A DNA stretch of 64,000 nucleotides from Streptomyces sp. CB02056 (GCF_001905545.1 NZ_LIPD01000016.1:1-64000), one strand, 5' to 3'. Positions 15,476 to 24,612 are shown, counted from the stretch's first letter. Made by a program: numbers and translations. Notes: a model not told the origin generated them from the sequence alone.

Positions 15476-17593
15476 CTACCGCAGCTGCTCCGGCAGCGGC
15501 TCGCGGTGCAGCACCGTCAGCCCGGAGACGGCACGGGTCAGCGCCACGTACAGCCGCCGCAGGCCGGTCCGCTCGTCCGGCTCCCCGGCGACCACCGCGG
15601 CCGGCTCGTCCAGCACCACGTAGTCGTACTCCAGTCCCTTGGCCAGCGAGGCCGGGACGAGGGTGAGCCGGGCCTCCGCGCTGGTCTCGTCGCCGGGGGA
15701 GAGGTACGGCAGGCCGGCCGCGGTCAGTGCCTCGGCGAGCCGCGGGACGCGGGCGTCGGCGGCGATCAGGCCGGTCGAGCCCTCGTGCTCCAGCGCCTCC
15801 CGGCAGGCGGCCAGGACCGCCTCCGTGCCAGTCGCGTCGCCGGTCGTGCCGCCGTCCGTGTCCGTGTCCGTGTCCGCGTCCGTGTCGCCCTCCGCGGCGC
15901 CGTCCGCGATCCGGCGGATCGTCAGCGAACCGGGCGCCTCACGGACCGAGGAGGCCGGGGCCAGGCCGGGGGCGATCGCCGGGAGCAGCCGGGAGGCGTA
16001 CGCGATGACCTCCTCCGGCACCCGGAAGCCCTTGGTCAGCTCCTCGATGTGCGCCTGCGGCTTGCCCAGGTGGTGCAGTGCCTCCGGCCAACTCGCCGTC
16101 GCCCACGGGGTGGTGCCCTGGGCGAGGTCGCCGAGGACGGTCGCCGAGCCGGTGGTGCAGCGGCGGCCGACCGCGCGGTACTGCATCGGGGAGAGGTCCT
16201 GGGCCTCGTCCAGCACCACGTGCCCGAGCGAGGGGGTGCGCTGCACCAGGTCGGTGGCCTCGTCGACCAGGACGGCGTCGGCCGCCGTCCAGCGGGCGGT
16301 CTTCACCGAGCGGCCGGGCTTGGGCCACAGCACCGCCCGCTGCTCCTCGGGCGTCAGCACGCCCTCGGCGCAGGCGGCCAGGAACTCCGGCTCGGAGAGC
16401 AGCCGCAGGACCAGCTTCGCCGGGTCGACGGCCGGCCAGCACTCCTTGACCACCGCCTTGACGGCGCTGTTGCGGGCCACCGCGTCCTGCACCCGGTCGT
16501 CCGGGGCCTCGCCGCCCTGCTCCATCTTCAGCAGCACGGCGTGCGCGATGCGCTGCGGCAGGGCGTCCCTGGCCGCGCCGTAGCGGGTCTCGCGGCCCTT
16601 CAACTCCTCGATGATCTCGACCAGTTCGTACACCGGTACGCGCCAGCGGCGGGAGCCGCGGACCACCACGCAGGGCTCGGTGGGCAGCGCGATGCCGGAC
16701 CGCACCGCCCGGCGCAGCACCTCGGCCATCCGGGCGTCGCCCTTCAGCCGGGCCGCCTCCGGGTCGTCCTCGCCCCTCACCTCGACGTGCCCGACCAGCT
16801 GCTGCACGGTGGCCTGGGCGACCTCCAGCTCGCCGAGGGCCGGGAGCACCTGCTCGATGTAGGAGAGGAAGGCGTTGTTCGGCCCGATCACCAGGGTGCC
16901 GGTCCGGGCCAGGCGCTCGCGGTGGGCGTACAGCAGGTACGCGACGCGGTGCAGGCCGACGGCGGTCTTCCCGGTGCCGGGCGCCCCCTGGACGCAGATG
17001 GTGCCCGTGATGTCCGAGCGGACGATCTCGTCCTGCTCGGGCTGGATGGTGGCGACGATGTCGCGCATCGGGCCGACGCGGGGCTTCTCGATCTCGGCGG
17101 CCAGCAGGGCGGAGGCGGAATCGGTCTCGGCCGGGTCGCTGAGGTGCTCGTCCTCGTAGGCGGTGAGCTCGCCGCCGGTGTAGCCGAAGCGGCGGCGGCG
17201 GTCGACGTCCATCGGGTCGGTGCGGCTGGCCCGGTAGAACGGCTGGGAGACCGGCGCGCGCCAGTCGATCACCATCGGGTCGCCGTCGGCGTCGTGGACG
17301 TGCCGGCGGCCGATGTAGAAGCTCTCGCCTCCGCTGCCCTCGCTCAGCTCCTCGCTGATCGCGTGCAGGTAGTCGAGGCGGCCGAAGAACAGCGGGGTGT
17401 GCGAGAGGTCGGCCAGGGCGGCGATCCTGGCCTCGATCTGGTTCTGGAGCACGAGGGCGGTGACCCAGGTGCCGGTCACGTCGCGGATGTCGAGCGACTC
17501 GACGTCCTCGCGCATCGCGCGCAGCGCGGCCCGGGAGGCGGCCAGGTGGTCGCGTTCGCGCTGGAGGGGGTCGGTGGTGGAGGTGGCGGGCAC
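15476..17593 (-). CDS. helD: HelD-like RNA polymerase-associated helicase (UvrD/superfamily 1)
   Basis: 705 residues from GTG 17593 (GGAAGG six bases ahead). An N-terminal coiled coil (RERDHLAASRAALRAMRED) is followed by GRLDYLHAI...FYIGRRHV and WRAPVSQPFYRA, typical of HelD proteins. Then come Walker A GAPGTGKTAVGLHR, Walker B VVLDEAQDLS, the GDLAQGT motif, and LASLTRAV-like RRLYVALTRAV. HelD binds RNA polymerase and recycles stalled complexes. Related HelR proteins protect from rifamycins, but I find no rifamycin-associated element upstream. An Asp/Thr repeat (about residues 565-580) comes from a hexamer DNA repeat. Confidence 0.85.
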   Translation of the reverse strand: MPATSTTDPLQRERDHLAASRAALRAMREDVESLDIRDVTGTWVTALVLQNQIEARIAALADLSHTPLFFGRLDYLHAISEELSEGSGGESFYIGRRHVHDADGDPMVIDWRAPVSQPFYRASRTDPMDVDRRRRFGYTGGELTAYEDEHLSDPAETDSASALLAAEIEKPRVGPMRDIVATIQPEQDEIVRSDITGTICVQGAPGTGKTAVGLHRVAYLLYAHRERLARTGTLVIGPNNAFLSYIEQVLPALGELEVAQATVQQLVGHVEVRGEDDPEAARLKGDARMAEVLRRAVRSGIALPTEPCVVVRGSRRWRVPVYELVEIIEELKGRETRYGAARDALPQRIAHAVLLKMEQGGEAPDDRVQDAVARNSAVKAVVKECWPAVDPAKLVLRLLSEPEFLAACAEGVLTPEEQRAVLWPKPGRSVKTARWTAADAVLVDEATDLVQRTPSLGHVVLDEAQDLSPMQYRAVGRRCTTGSATVLGDLAQGTTPWATASWPEALHHLGKPQAHIEELTKGFRVPEEVIAYASRLLPAIAPGLAPASSVREAPGSLTIRRIADGAAEGDTDADTDTDTDGGTTGDATGTEAVLAACREALEHEGSTGLIAADARVPRLAEALTAAGLPYLSPGDETSAEARLTLVPASLAKGLEYDYVVLDEPAAVVAGEPDERTGLRRLYVALTRAVSGLTVLHREPLPEQLR
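15854..15883 (-). repeat. Hexamer microsatellite inside the helD-like gene
   Basis: Five units of GTCCGT on the plus strand (one with GTCCGC) encode alternating Asp-Thr/Asp-Ala in the helicase. The unit length is two codons, so expansion or contraction keeps the frame. Confidence 0.8.
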
Positions 17594-17931
17594 AGCGAAC
17601 CTTCCCGGCTGCCCCCGGTGGCGGGCGCAGCGGATCGTAGGAGCTCACGGTGGGTACGGCCGACCGGTTGCCGAACGGTCGGTACCTCCCCCGGCTGCCT
17701 GCGGGACTTCAGCAGGTACCACGGTTCGGGAGGGGGGCAGACGGACGATCTTAGACCCGTCCGCCCCTGGGGGCCAGCCGCGCGGGTCTCGGGGTTCCGG
17801 CCGTACCGGCCTCGGGGTTCGCCCTACCCCGGCCTCGGGGGCCGCCGTACACCCGGCGGACGAGCCGCGCACCTGCGGATACGGCCTTTGGAGTGATGCC
17901 GACCGCCGGTCGGGTGCCTACCGTTGAAGAC
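17594..17931. other. Intergenic region between two divergent genes
   Basis: About 340 bases without a convincing gene. A small dyad CCGACCG/CGGTCGG lies near 17660-17685, and a low-GC point TTAGACCCG is at about 17751. Nothing else is recognisable; promoters for both flanking genes should be here. Confidence 0.45.
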
Positions 17932-18093
17932 ATGAGCACCACGAACCGAACCCCCCGACCCGGCCCGTCCGGCGCCACCGCCGTCTCCGGGCGCCACCGC
18001 AACCCGCTGAGCACCGCCGTCCGCAACGTCGGCATCGCCCTGGACACCGCCGCGCGCGTGATCTTCCTCGGGCGCGACGGTGTCCGGTACTGA
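17932..18093 (+). CDS. Conserved small protein of unknown function
   Basis: 53 residues from ATG 17932. The N-terminus is Thr/Pro-rich, followed by SGRHRNPLSTAVRNVGIALDT and a short hydrophobic end AARVIFLGRDGVRY. The composition (ordered basic helix then a hydrophobic stretch) and clean codon use suggest a real small protein of the sort conserved in streptomycetes. No function is known. Its stop codon lies in a 19-base tandem duplication. Confidence 0.55.
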   Translation: MSTTNRTPRPGPSGATAVSGRHRNPLSTAVRNVGIALDTAARVIFLGRDGVRY

Positions 18094-18116
18094 AGGCGCC
18101 GTCCGGTACTGAAGGC
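18082..18116 (+). repeat. Tandem duplication across a stop codon (unit 16 bp, period 19)
   Basis: GTCCGGTACTGAAGGC occurs at 18082-18097 and 18101-18116. The first copy contains the stop of the 53-residue protein gene. Confidence 0.85.
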
Positions 18117-18151
18117 AGTGTCCGTTCCCGGGACGGCCTACCGCCCGTGCG

Positions 18152-19789
18152 TCACAGCACGTCGTCCGCGTCCATGATCCGGTACGCGTAGCCCTGCTCG
18201 GCCAGGAAGCGCTGCCGGTGGGCGGCGAAGTCCTGGTCCACGGTGTCCCGGGCGACCACCGAGTAGAAGTGGGCCGAGTGGCCGTCCGCCTTGGGGCGCA
18301 GCACCCGGCCGAGGCGCTGGGCCTCCTCCTGGCGGGAGCCGAAGGTGCCGGAGACCTGGATGGCCACGGTGGCCTCGGGCAGGTCGATCGAGAAGTTCGC
18401 GACCTTGGAGACCACCAGGACGCCGATCTCCTTGTTCCGGAAGGCCTCGAAGAGCTTCTCGCGCTGGGCGTTGCTGGTCTCGCCCTTGATCACCGGGGCG
18501 TCCAGGGCCTCGCCGAGCTCGTCCAGCTGGTCGATGTACTGGCCGATGATCAGCGTCTGGTCCTTCTCGTGCTTCCTGACCAGCGCCTCCACCACCCGCC
18601 GCTTGGTCGCCGTGGTGGCGCAGTAGCGGTAGCGCTCCTCCGGCTCGGCGGTCGCGTAGGCGAGCCGCTCGGAGTCGGTCAGGGTGACCCGCACCTCGCA
18701 GCAGTCGGCGGGCGCGATGTAGCCCTGCGCCTCGATCTCCTTCCACGGCGCGTCGAAGCGCTTGGGGCCGATCAGGCTGAACACGTCGCCCTCGCGGCCG
18801 TCCTCGCGCACCAGCGTCGCGGTCAGGCCGAGCCGGCGGCGGGCCTGGAGGTCGGCGGTGAACTTGAACACCGGCGCGGGCAGCAGGTGCACCTCGTCGT
18901 AGACCACCAGGCCCCAGTTGCGGGCGTCGAACAGCTCCAGGTGGGCGTAGACGCCCTTCCGCTTGGTCGTCATCACCTGGTAGGTGGCGATGGTGACCGG
19001 GCGGATCTCCTTCTTCGTCCCGCTGTACTCGCCGATCTCGTCCTCGGTGAGCGAGGTGCGCTTGACCAGCTCGTGCTTCCACTGGCGGGCCGAGACGGTG
19101 TTGGTGACCAGGATCAGCGTGGTCGACTTGGCGTGCGCCATCGCGGCCGCGCCGACCAGCGTCTTGCCGGCGCCGCAGGGCAGCACGACCACGCCCGAGC
19201 CGCCGTGCCAGAAGCCCTCGACGGCCTGCGCCTGGTACGGGCGCAGCTGCCAGCCGTCCTCGTCCAGGTCGATCGGGTGCGCCTCGCCGTCCACGTACCC
19301 GGCGAAGTCCTCGGCGGGCCAGCCGAGTTTGAGCAGCACCTGCTTGATCTGCCCGCGCTCGGAGGGGTGCACCACCACGGTGTCCGGGTCGACCCGGGCG
19401 CCGACCAGCGGGACGACCTTCTTGGAGCGCAGCACCTCCTCCAGCACCGGCCGGTCGGTGGTGGTGAGCACCAGCCCGTGGGTCGGGTGCTTGAGCAGCT
19501 GGAGCCGCCCGTACCGGCCCATGGTGTCCGCCACGTCCACCAGCAGCGCGTGCGGCACCGGGTAGCGCGAGTACGTCACCAGGGCGTCCACCACCTGCTC
19601 GGCGTCGTGCCCGGCCGCCCGCGCGTTCCACAGCCCGAGCGGCGTCACCCGGTACGTGTGCACGTGCTCGGGCGCCCGCTCCAGCTCGGCGAACGGCGCG
19701 ATGGCGCGACGGCAGTCGGAGGCCCTGGGGTGGTCGATCTCCAGGAGAAGAGTTTTGTCGCTCTGGACGATGAGCGGTCCGTCGTTCAC
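18152..19789 (-). CDS. xpb: DNA repair helicase, bacterial XPB
   Basis: 545 residues from GTG 19789 (GGAGGG 10 bases ahead). Begins MNDGPLIVQSDKTLLLEIDHP, the damage-recognition region. Helicase motifs follow: LRPYQAQAVEGFW (Q motif), LPCGAGKTLVGAAAMA (Walker A), YDEVHLLPA (DEVH box), LGLTATLVREDG (motif III), and VSGTFGSRQEEAQRLGRVLRP (motif VI). It unwinds DNA in repair. Bacterial XPB is common in actinomycetes. A large WYL protein gene lies upstream on the same strand, beyond a small opposite-strand gene. Confidence 0.92.
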   Translation of the reverse strand: MNDGPLIVQSDKTLLLEIDHPRASDCRRAIAPFAELERAPEHVHTYRVTPLGLWNARAAGHDAEQVVDALVTYSRYPVPHALLVDVADTMGRYGRLQLLKHPTHGLVLTTTDRPVLEEVLRSKKVVPLVGARVDPDTVVVHPSERGQIKQVLLKLGWPAEDFAGYVDGEAHPIDLDEDGWQLRPYQAQAVEGFWHGGSGVVVLPCGAGKTLVGAAAMAHAKSTTLILVTNTVSARQWKHELVKRTSLTEDEIGEYSGTKKEIRPVTIATYQVMTTKRKGVYAHLELFDARNWGLVVYDEVHLLPAPVFKFTADLQARRRLGLTATLVREDGREGDVFSLIGPKRFDAPWKEIEAQGYIAPADCCEVRVTLTDSERLAYATAEPEERYRYCATTATKRRVVEALVRKHEKDQTLIIGQYIDQLDELGEALDAPVIKGETSNAQREKLFEAFRNKEIGVLVVSKVANFSIDLPEATVAIQVSGTFGSRQEEAQRLGRVLRPKADGHSAHFYSVVARDTVDQDFAAHRQRFLAEQGYAYRIMDADDVL

Positions 19790-19913
19790 GCGGGGAAGCC
19801 CTCCACTGGCTGACAGGGTGGATTGACGCAGACCCTCCAGTGTCGCGCATCGCGGGCGGTGCGCGGGAGCCGCCCGGAGTGACCACCGTCCGTACTCGCT
19901 CGTTGAGCTGGTC

Positions 19914-20168
19914 ATGAAGAAGTCGAAGCGTGTTCTCACCGCCCTCGCCCTGATGGGCTCGGCCTTCGCGGCCACCGCCTCCTCGGCCGGCTCGGCCCAC
20001 GCCCTCGCGGGCATCGGCGAGGGGCCCGGCGGCCTGCTCGCGGCGCCCGGGTTCCTGCTGGCGGACACCGTCACCGGGGGGTCGATGCCGGTCGGGCAGG
20101 GGCAGATCGGCAGCCTGGCGGACAAGGCCGTCCAGGACAAGATGAAGGAGGCGCAGCAGGGGCACTGA
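19914..20168 (+). CDS. Small secreted protein
   Basis: 84 residues from ATG 19914. The start MKKSKRVLTALALMGSAFA is a standard Sec signal peptide, with AHA-LAG the likely cleavage site near residue 31. The mature part is short and Gly-rich (GIGEGPGGLL), then LADTVTGGSMPVGQG and a helical tail. No domain is recognised. It sits between xpb and the WYL protein, pointing the other way. Confidence 0.7.
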   Translation: MKKSKRVLTALALMGSAFAATASSAGSAHALAGIGEGPGGLLAAPGFLLADTVTGGSMPVGQGQIGSLADKAVQDKMKEAQQGH

Positions 20169-20189
20169 AGGCCCCCGGCCTCCCCGGGG

Positions 20190-22691
20190 TCACTCGTCGA
20201 GTTCCGCGACGCCGGTGATGCGGTGCAGGGCGAAGGTGCGGAGTTCGTCGGCGTGGTGGTCGAAGGCGGTGACGAAGCCGCCTTCGACCTTGACCGGGTC
20301 GATGATGCGCTGGCTGGCGATGCCCTCGGCGTTGAGGTAGCCGATCCACATGCGCTCGCCGAGCAGGACGGCCGTCTGGAGGGCGGCCAGGGTCTCGGCG
20401 GCGGCGGTGCGGGGGAGCCGGCGCGGGTCGGGGGCGGGGTCGCGGCGGGTGGCGGTGGCGGCGCGGTCGCCGGCCCGGATGGCCTTGATGGCGGCCGCGA
20501 GCAGGGTGTCGTCGGGGGCGGGCGGTCCGTCGGGGACGGGCACGGGGGCCGGCCGGGGCGGGGTGCGGCGGCTGTCCGGGCGGGTGATCAGCACGTCTCC
20601 CTCGGCGGACTCGGCGGCCGGGGCGTAGCCCATGGTGCGCAGGGCGGCGAGCAGGACGTCCGGGGCGGCCTGGGAGGCGAGGACGGTGGGGGCGAGCAGC
20701 CGCAGCCGCAGGTCGGCGGAGCGGCGGTCGGCGAGGACCTCGCCGAGCAGCGACGGGTCGTCGCAGCGCAGGTAGGAGGAGGCGGCGCCGACCCGCAGGA
20801 CGCCGTGCCGGCGGGCGACGTCGTCGACCAGGTACGCGAGCGGCTGCGGGACGGGCGTACGGCTGTGCTGCTCCAGGAAGGCCCGCAGGTCGGTGGCGGT
20901 GCGGCCGGCGTCGAGGGCGCGGCGCACCGAGGCCGGGGTGAAGCGGTAGACGGTGGCGCCGCCCTTGGACTCGATGTCGGCGCACAGGGCGAGGGCCTGG
21001 GCGAGCGGGGTGAGCAGTGGGCCGGGGGCGATCGCGGTGAGGTCCGGCTGGAGGATCACGTGGTCCAGCGGCTGCGGGAGCAGCGGGGCGAGCACCTCGG
21101 CCGGGTCGGACTCGGCGGTGAGCAGGGCGCGGGCGGGGGCGGCCAGGGCGCCGCGGCCGGTGATGCCGAGGAGTTCGGCCTCGTCGAGGGTCCAGGCGGT
21201 GAGTTCGTCGCGCAGGTCGCGGCCGTCCGGGCCGACGGGGCCGCCGCGCAGCGGGCGCTGCCAGCGCAGGGCGGGGAGCAGCTCCTCGGCGGTGGCCGGG
21301 GTGCCGGGCGGCAGTTCGGCGAGCAGGGCGAGGGTGGCGCGGCGGACGGACGGGGCGAGGGTGCGGTCGAGTTCGGGGCCGAGGGCGGCGCGCGGCTTGC
21401 CCCGGCCGTCCGGGGTGCCGGTGAGGGCGGGGACGCGGGTGGCGGCGAGCCAGGCGCCGGCCAGGACGGACCAGCGCTCGGCGGTGTCCAGGTGCAGCCA
21501 GGTGTCGTACCCCGGGGTGGGGGCCCAGCGTTCGTCCACCTCGCCGTCGGGGGCCAGCAGGCCTGCGGTGTAGGCGAGTTCGAGCCAGAAGGCGGTCTGC
21601 TGCTCGGTGTTCTCCAGGGCCTGGGCGGTGCGCTTGAGGTCGCGGACGCCGAGGCCGCCGGCGCGCAGGGTCAGCGGCGGGGTGAGGCCCCAGCCGTCCA
21701 GCAGCTCCTCGACGGTCTTGACGGCGGTGTGCGCCTGGCCGGCCGCGGCGGCGTCCACGGCCTGCGGGTCGCGCGGGGCGGCGGCGGGCGCGGGCTCGGG
21801 CTGGACCGGCTCGACGGTGCGGTGGGTGCGGCCGCCGCGCAGGTGCAGGGCCAGCTCGCGGGGCAGCACGACGCTGCCGGGGCTGCTGGGCAGCAGCAGG
21901 CCGCGGGCGAGCAGCCACTCGACGGGGCTCTGCGCGTCCTCGGCGGTGACCGGGCGGGTGGCGTCCGGGACGGTGCCGGTGGGCGGGCCCCAGACCAGCC
22001 GCTCCAGCAGCCGCAGCGCGGCCTCGGGCGCGGTGTCGAGCAGTGCGGCGCAGCGGGCGCGGTCGGTGAGCAGCGCGGTGAGCGAGGCGACGGCGCTGAC
22101 CGGGTCCGGGGTGCCGGGCTCCCCGGCCGAGGCGAGCAGCTGCTGCAGCCGGGCCGGGGACATGCCGACGGTGGCGTCGGCGAGGGTGGGGCCGAGGCCG
22201 GTGCGGCCCGGGTTGACGGCGGTCGGGGCGAGCGCCTCGCGGACGGCGAGGACCAGCCGCAGCCCGTTGTCCGGGCCCCAGAGCAGCGCCCGGTCGCGCA
22301 GGGTGGCGAGCGCGCGCGGCAGGGCGGTGGCGACGGCGGACCGGTCGGCGGGGGTGAGCGGGGTGGCGCCGGGGTGCGGCTTGACCTTCGCCGGGCCGGT
22401 CAGCAGGGTGCGGACGGTGCTCAGCGAGGTGCCGTCCGGGGCGGTGGCCAGGGCCTCGGCGACCTGGAGGGTGAAGCGGTCGAGCCGCTCCAGGGCGCGC
22501 AGCGCGGAGGCGCGGGAGGAGAGCCGGGCGGACAGCTGGGTGAGGTCGCCGGGGACGGGGTTCAGCAGGTCGGGGCGGGAGCGGAGCAGGGCGGCGAGCG
22601 CGTCGTCGGGACGGGCGCGCAACTCCTCGGCGAGGGTGCGCGGGCCGGTGGCGGACCTGCCCCGGCGTTGAGGGCCCTGCTGTGTGGTCAT
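20190..22691 (-). CDS. Large helicase-associated protein with C-terminal WYL domain
   Basis: 833 residues from ATG 22691. The N-terminal half is helical with winged-helix-like repeats (LAEELRARPDDALAALLRSRP, and LAEALATAPDGTSLSTVRTLL). The middle has HVILQPDLTAIAPGPL, typical of Helicase_C_3 proteins, and ASVRRALDAGRTATDLRAFL. The C-terminus is a WYL module: MWIGYLNAEGIASQRIIDPVKVEGG with FVTAFDHHADELRTFALHRI. The protein lacks Walker motifs. These proteins commonly lie beside XPB, so a shared role in DNA repair is likely but not shown. Confidence 0.8.
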   Translation of the reverse strand: MTTQQGPQRRGRSATGPRTLAEELRARPDDALAALLRSRPDLLNPVPGDLTQLSARLSSRASALRALERLDRFTLQVAEALATAPDGTSLSTVRTLLTGPAKVKPHPGATPLTPADRSAVATALPRALATLRDRALLWGPDNGLRLVLAVREALAPTAVNPGRTGLGPTLADATVGMSPARLQQLLASAGEPGTPDPVSAVASLTALLTDRARCAALLDTAPEAALRLLERLVWGPPTGTVPDATRPVTAEDAQSPVEWLLARGLLLPSSPGSVVLPRELALHLRGGRTHRTVEPVQPEPAPAAAPRDPQAVDAAAAGQAHTAVKTVEELLDGWGLTPPLTLRAGGLGVRDLKRTAQALENTEQQTAFWLELAYTAGLLAPDGEVDERWAPTPGYDTWLHLDTAERWSVLAGAWLAATRVPALTGTPDGRGKPRAALGPELDRTLAPSVRRATLALLAELPPGTPATAEELLPALRWQRPLRGGPVGPDGRDLRDELTAWTLDEAELLGITGRGALAAPARALLTAESDPAEVLAPLLPQPLDHVILQPDLTAIAPGPLLTPLAQALALCADIESKGGATVYRFTPASVRRALDAGRTATDLRAFLEQHSRTPVPQPLAYLVDDVARRHGVLRVGAASSYLRCDDPSLLGEVLADRRSADLRLRLLAPTVLASQAAPDVLLAALRTMGYAPAAESAEGDVLITRPDSRRTPPRPAPVPVPDGPPAPDDTLLAAAIKAIRAGDRAATATRRDPAPDPRRLPRTAAAETLAALQTAVLLGERMWIGYLNAEGIASQRIIDPVKVEGGFVTAFDHHADELRTFALHRITGVAELDE

Positions 22692-22863
22692 TCGACCTAG
22701 GTTAGTCGGGCGCGGGGACGACGGGGTGTCCGTCGTCCGGGCGCACCTTCGGCGCTCCGCCGTACCGGCGGACGGACTCGCGCGGGCGGGGGCGGGGTGG
22801 GTAGCGTCACGCCGAGGGCGGTTCGGTGGGCGGCCGGGTACGGGCGAGGCGGGGTGGTCGGTG

Positions 22864-23847
22864 ATGACGGACGGCGAGTGGTGGCGCAAGAGCGGGCCGT
22901 GGAGCGAGCGTTCGGTCGGCGGCCCGGACGCGGGCCCGGACGCCGCTTCGGACGCCGGCTCGGGCTCGGGTTCGGGCTCGGGCGCCGGTTCGGGTGAGGC
23001 CGCGTCCGGCGGCGCTCCGGAGGCTCCGTCCGCCCCCGTTCCCGCTCCGGACTTCGACCCCGACAGCGTGTACGACCCGCCGGCGCCGAGCGCGGGCGGC
23101 ATCCCGTCCGTGCCGCTGCACCTGCCGGAGACCGTCGCCGGGGACCGGCCGGACGGGCCCCCGCCGACGACGGTGTCGAGCACCGGCCCGTGGACGATGA
23201 CGCTCTTCGACTTCTCGGACGGGCCGCGGCCCGCGCCGAAGCCGATCCCCGGGCAGCGCACCGCCGAGGAGGCCGCCGAGCAGGCGGCGGCGGAGGCGGC
23301 GGAGGCGGCGGCGCCCGCCGCGGACCTGACGAAGAAGCCGCGCAGGGGCTGGCTCAGGCCGGCCCCCGCCGCCCCTCCCGCGCCGCCCGAGGCCCCGGCC
23401 GGGAAGGCCGGGGGCAAGCCCAAGGCGAGAGGGAAGGGGAAGGCCAAGGGGAAGGGCCAGGAGGCGGAGAAGGAGGCGCCCGCCCGCAAGCCCTCCCCGC
23501 TGATCCTGCTCTCCTGCGCGCTGCTGGTCGGCGGAGCGGTCTCCGGCTTCCTCCCGGCCATGCTGGCCGGTTGGGGCCTCGGCTACCTGTCTCGCCAGAT
23601 CTCCGACCTGATGCGGAAGTTCGTGATCCTCGGCATCCCGCTGGTCACGATGAGCGTGTCCACCTTCTACTCCATGCAGCAGGCCAAGCAGGCCGGCGGA
23701 CAGGGCGGCGGCCTCCAGTCGGGCTCGCCGCTGGGCGCGATCAGCTGGTCGTCCGCCCCGAACGTGCTGCGGCTGTCCGCCGTGCTGTCGGCGGTGGTCC
23801 TGCTGCTGCTCGCCCTGCGCCGCCGCCCGCCGCAGCAGCAGGGCTGA
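22864..23847 (+). CDS. Membrane protein with long low-complexity N-terminus
   Basis: 327 residues from ATG 22864 (GTG 22861 possible). Residues 1-215 are disordered: a Gly-Ser run (about 31-45), proline-rich stretches, an Ala/Glu helix (TAEEAAEQAAAEAAEAAAP) and a Lys/Gly tract. Two or three hydrophobic segments follow (LILLSCALLVGGAVSGFLP, FVILGIPLVTMSVSTF, and VLRLSAVLSAVVLLLLAL). No domain is recognised. It is divergent from the WYL protein gene and is ended by a hairpin. Confidence 0.75.
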   Translation: MTDGEWWRKSGPWSERSVGGPDAGPDAASDAGSGSGSGSGAGSGEAASGGAPEAPSAPVPAPDFDPDSVYDPPAPSAGGIPSVPLHLPETVAGDRPDGPPPTTVSSTGPWTMTLFDFSDGPRPAPKPIPGQRTAEEAAEQAAAEAAEAAAPAADLTKKPRRGWLRPAPAAPPAPPEAPAGKAGGKPKARGKGKAKGKGQEAEKEAPARKPSPLILLSCALLVGGAVSGFLPAMLAGWGLGYLSRQISDLMRKFVILGIPLVTMSVSTFYSMQQAKQAGGQGGGLQSGSPLGAISWSSAPNVLRLSAVLSAVVLLLLALRRRPPQQQG

Positions 23848-23850
23848 GCG

Positions 23851-23876
23851 CGGGGGCCGGTCCGGTCCGGCCCCCG
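23851..23876 (+). terminator. Hairpin terminator, 10-bp perfect stem
   Basis: Arms 23851-23860 and 23867-23876 around TCCGGT, 4 bases after the membrane protein stop. Confidence 0.75.
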
Positions 23877-23887
23877 CCGGGCAGGGC

Positions 23888-23946
23888 TACTTGCGGACGA
23901 AGCAGCCGGAGCCGTCCACGACGGCGTGGGTGCCGCCGTTGTGTGA
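23888..23946 (-). pseudogene. Possible C-terminal gene remnant
   Basis: On the minus strand the bases read HNGGTHAVVDGSGCFVRK and then TAG, looking like the natural end of a protein (with Gly-Cys and a basic tail), but the frame upstream loses sense at once. No start is present. It may be a relic or chance. Confidence 0.25.
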
Positions 23947-23973
23947 CGGTGGCGCCGGGGCGCGGGCGGGGCG

Positions 23974-24612
23974 TCAGTCGTCGGCGAGGTGGACGAGTCG
24001 GCGGAAGGTCGTCGGGTCGCCGAGGTGGTCGACGATCCAGTGGGCGACGGTGGCGCGGGTGGCGGTGCCGGCCCGGGGGAGCGGTCGGTCGTACGAGACC
24101 TGCGGGCCCGGGGACGGCGGGCCGTCCTTGAGCATCGGCACGCGGACGACCGTCCAGGCGGTGTCGGAGCCGGCGAGCACCGCCTCCATCCGGGCCAGGT
24201 CGTGGTGGACCTCCCGGTACAGCCGGTCGACCACCAGCCTGGCCACCACCCGTTGGGCGCGCGGGAGCCGGCTGGTGTCCAGCCCCGCCGAGCTCATCGT
24301 GACCAGGTGCCGGGCGCCGCCGTCCCGCAGTGCCGCGGTCAACTCCCGGGCGCCGTCGGAGAAGACGGTGGTGGCGGTCCGGCGGCCGGTGGTGCCGAGG
24401 GTGGCGACGACGGCGTCCTGGTCGCTCAGCGGCCCCCGCAGGGAGCCCGGCCGGCCGACGTCGGCCCGGGCGGTGAGCGGGGTGCCGTGCGCGTACTCCG
24501 GTAGCCGGGCGGGGTCGCGGGCGACGGCGGTGACGGTGTGTCCGGCGGCCAGTGCGAGGTCGACCACCAGACGGCCGGTGCGTCCGGTGGCACCCACGAC
24601 TGCGATCCTCAT
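23974..24612 (-). CDS. Atypical SDR, NAD(P)H-binding protein
   Basis: 212 residues from ATG 24612, chosen because GAGGAGG lies just ahead. MRIAVVGATGRTGRLVVDLAL is an NmrA-like Rossmann start (GATGRTG), followed by VTAVARDPARL and LVTMSSAGL. The fold suggests an oxidoreductase or NADP sensor without the classical catalytic Tyr-Lys. It is divergent from another SDR gene across a perfect 8-bp dyad. Confidence 0.82.
   Translation of the reverse strand: MRIAVVGATGRTGRLVVDLALAAGHTVTAVARDPARLPEYAHGTPLTARADVGRPGSLRGPLSDQDAVVATLGTTGRRTATTVFSDGARELTAALRDGGARHLVTMSSAGLDTSRLPRAQRVVARLVVDRLYREVHHDLARMEAVLAGSDTAWTVVRVPMLKDGPPSPGPQVSYDRPLPRAGTATRATVAHWIVDHLGDPTTFRRLVHLADD

Noticed and set aside
17594..17931. 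Rifamycin-associated element upstream of the HelD-like gene
   Set aside because: No GGGGCTTGCGGCAAGGCCC-like sequence is present.
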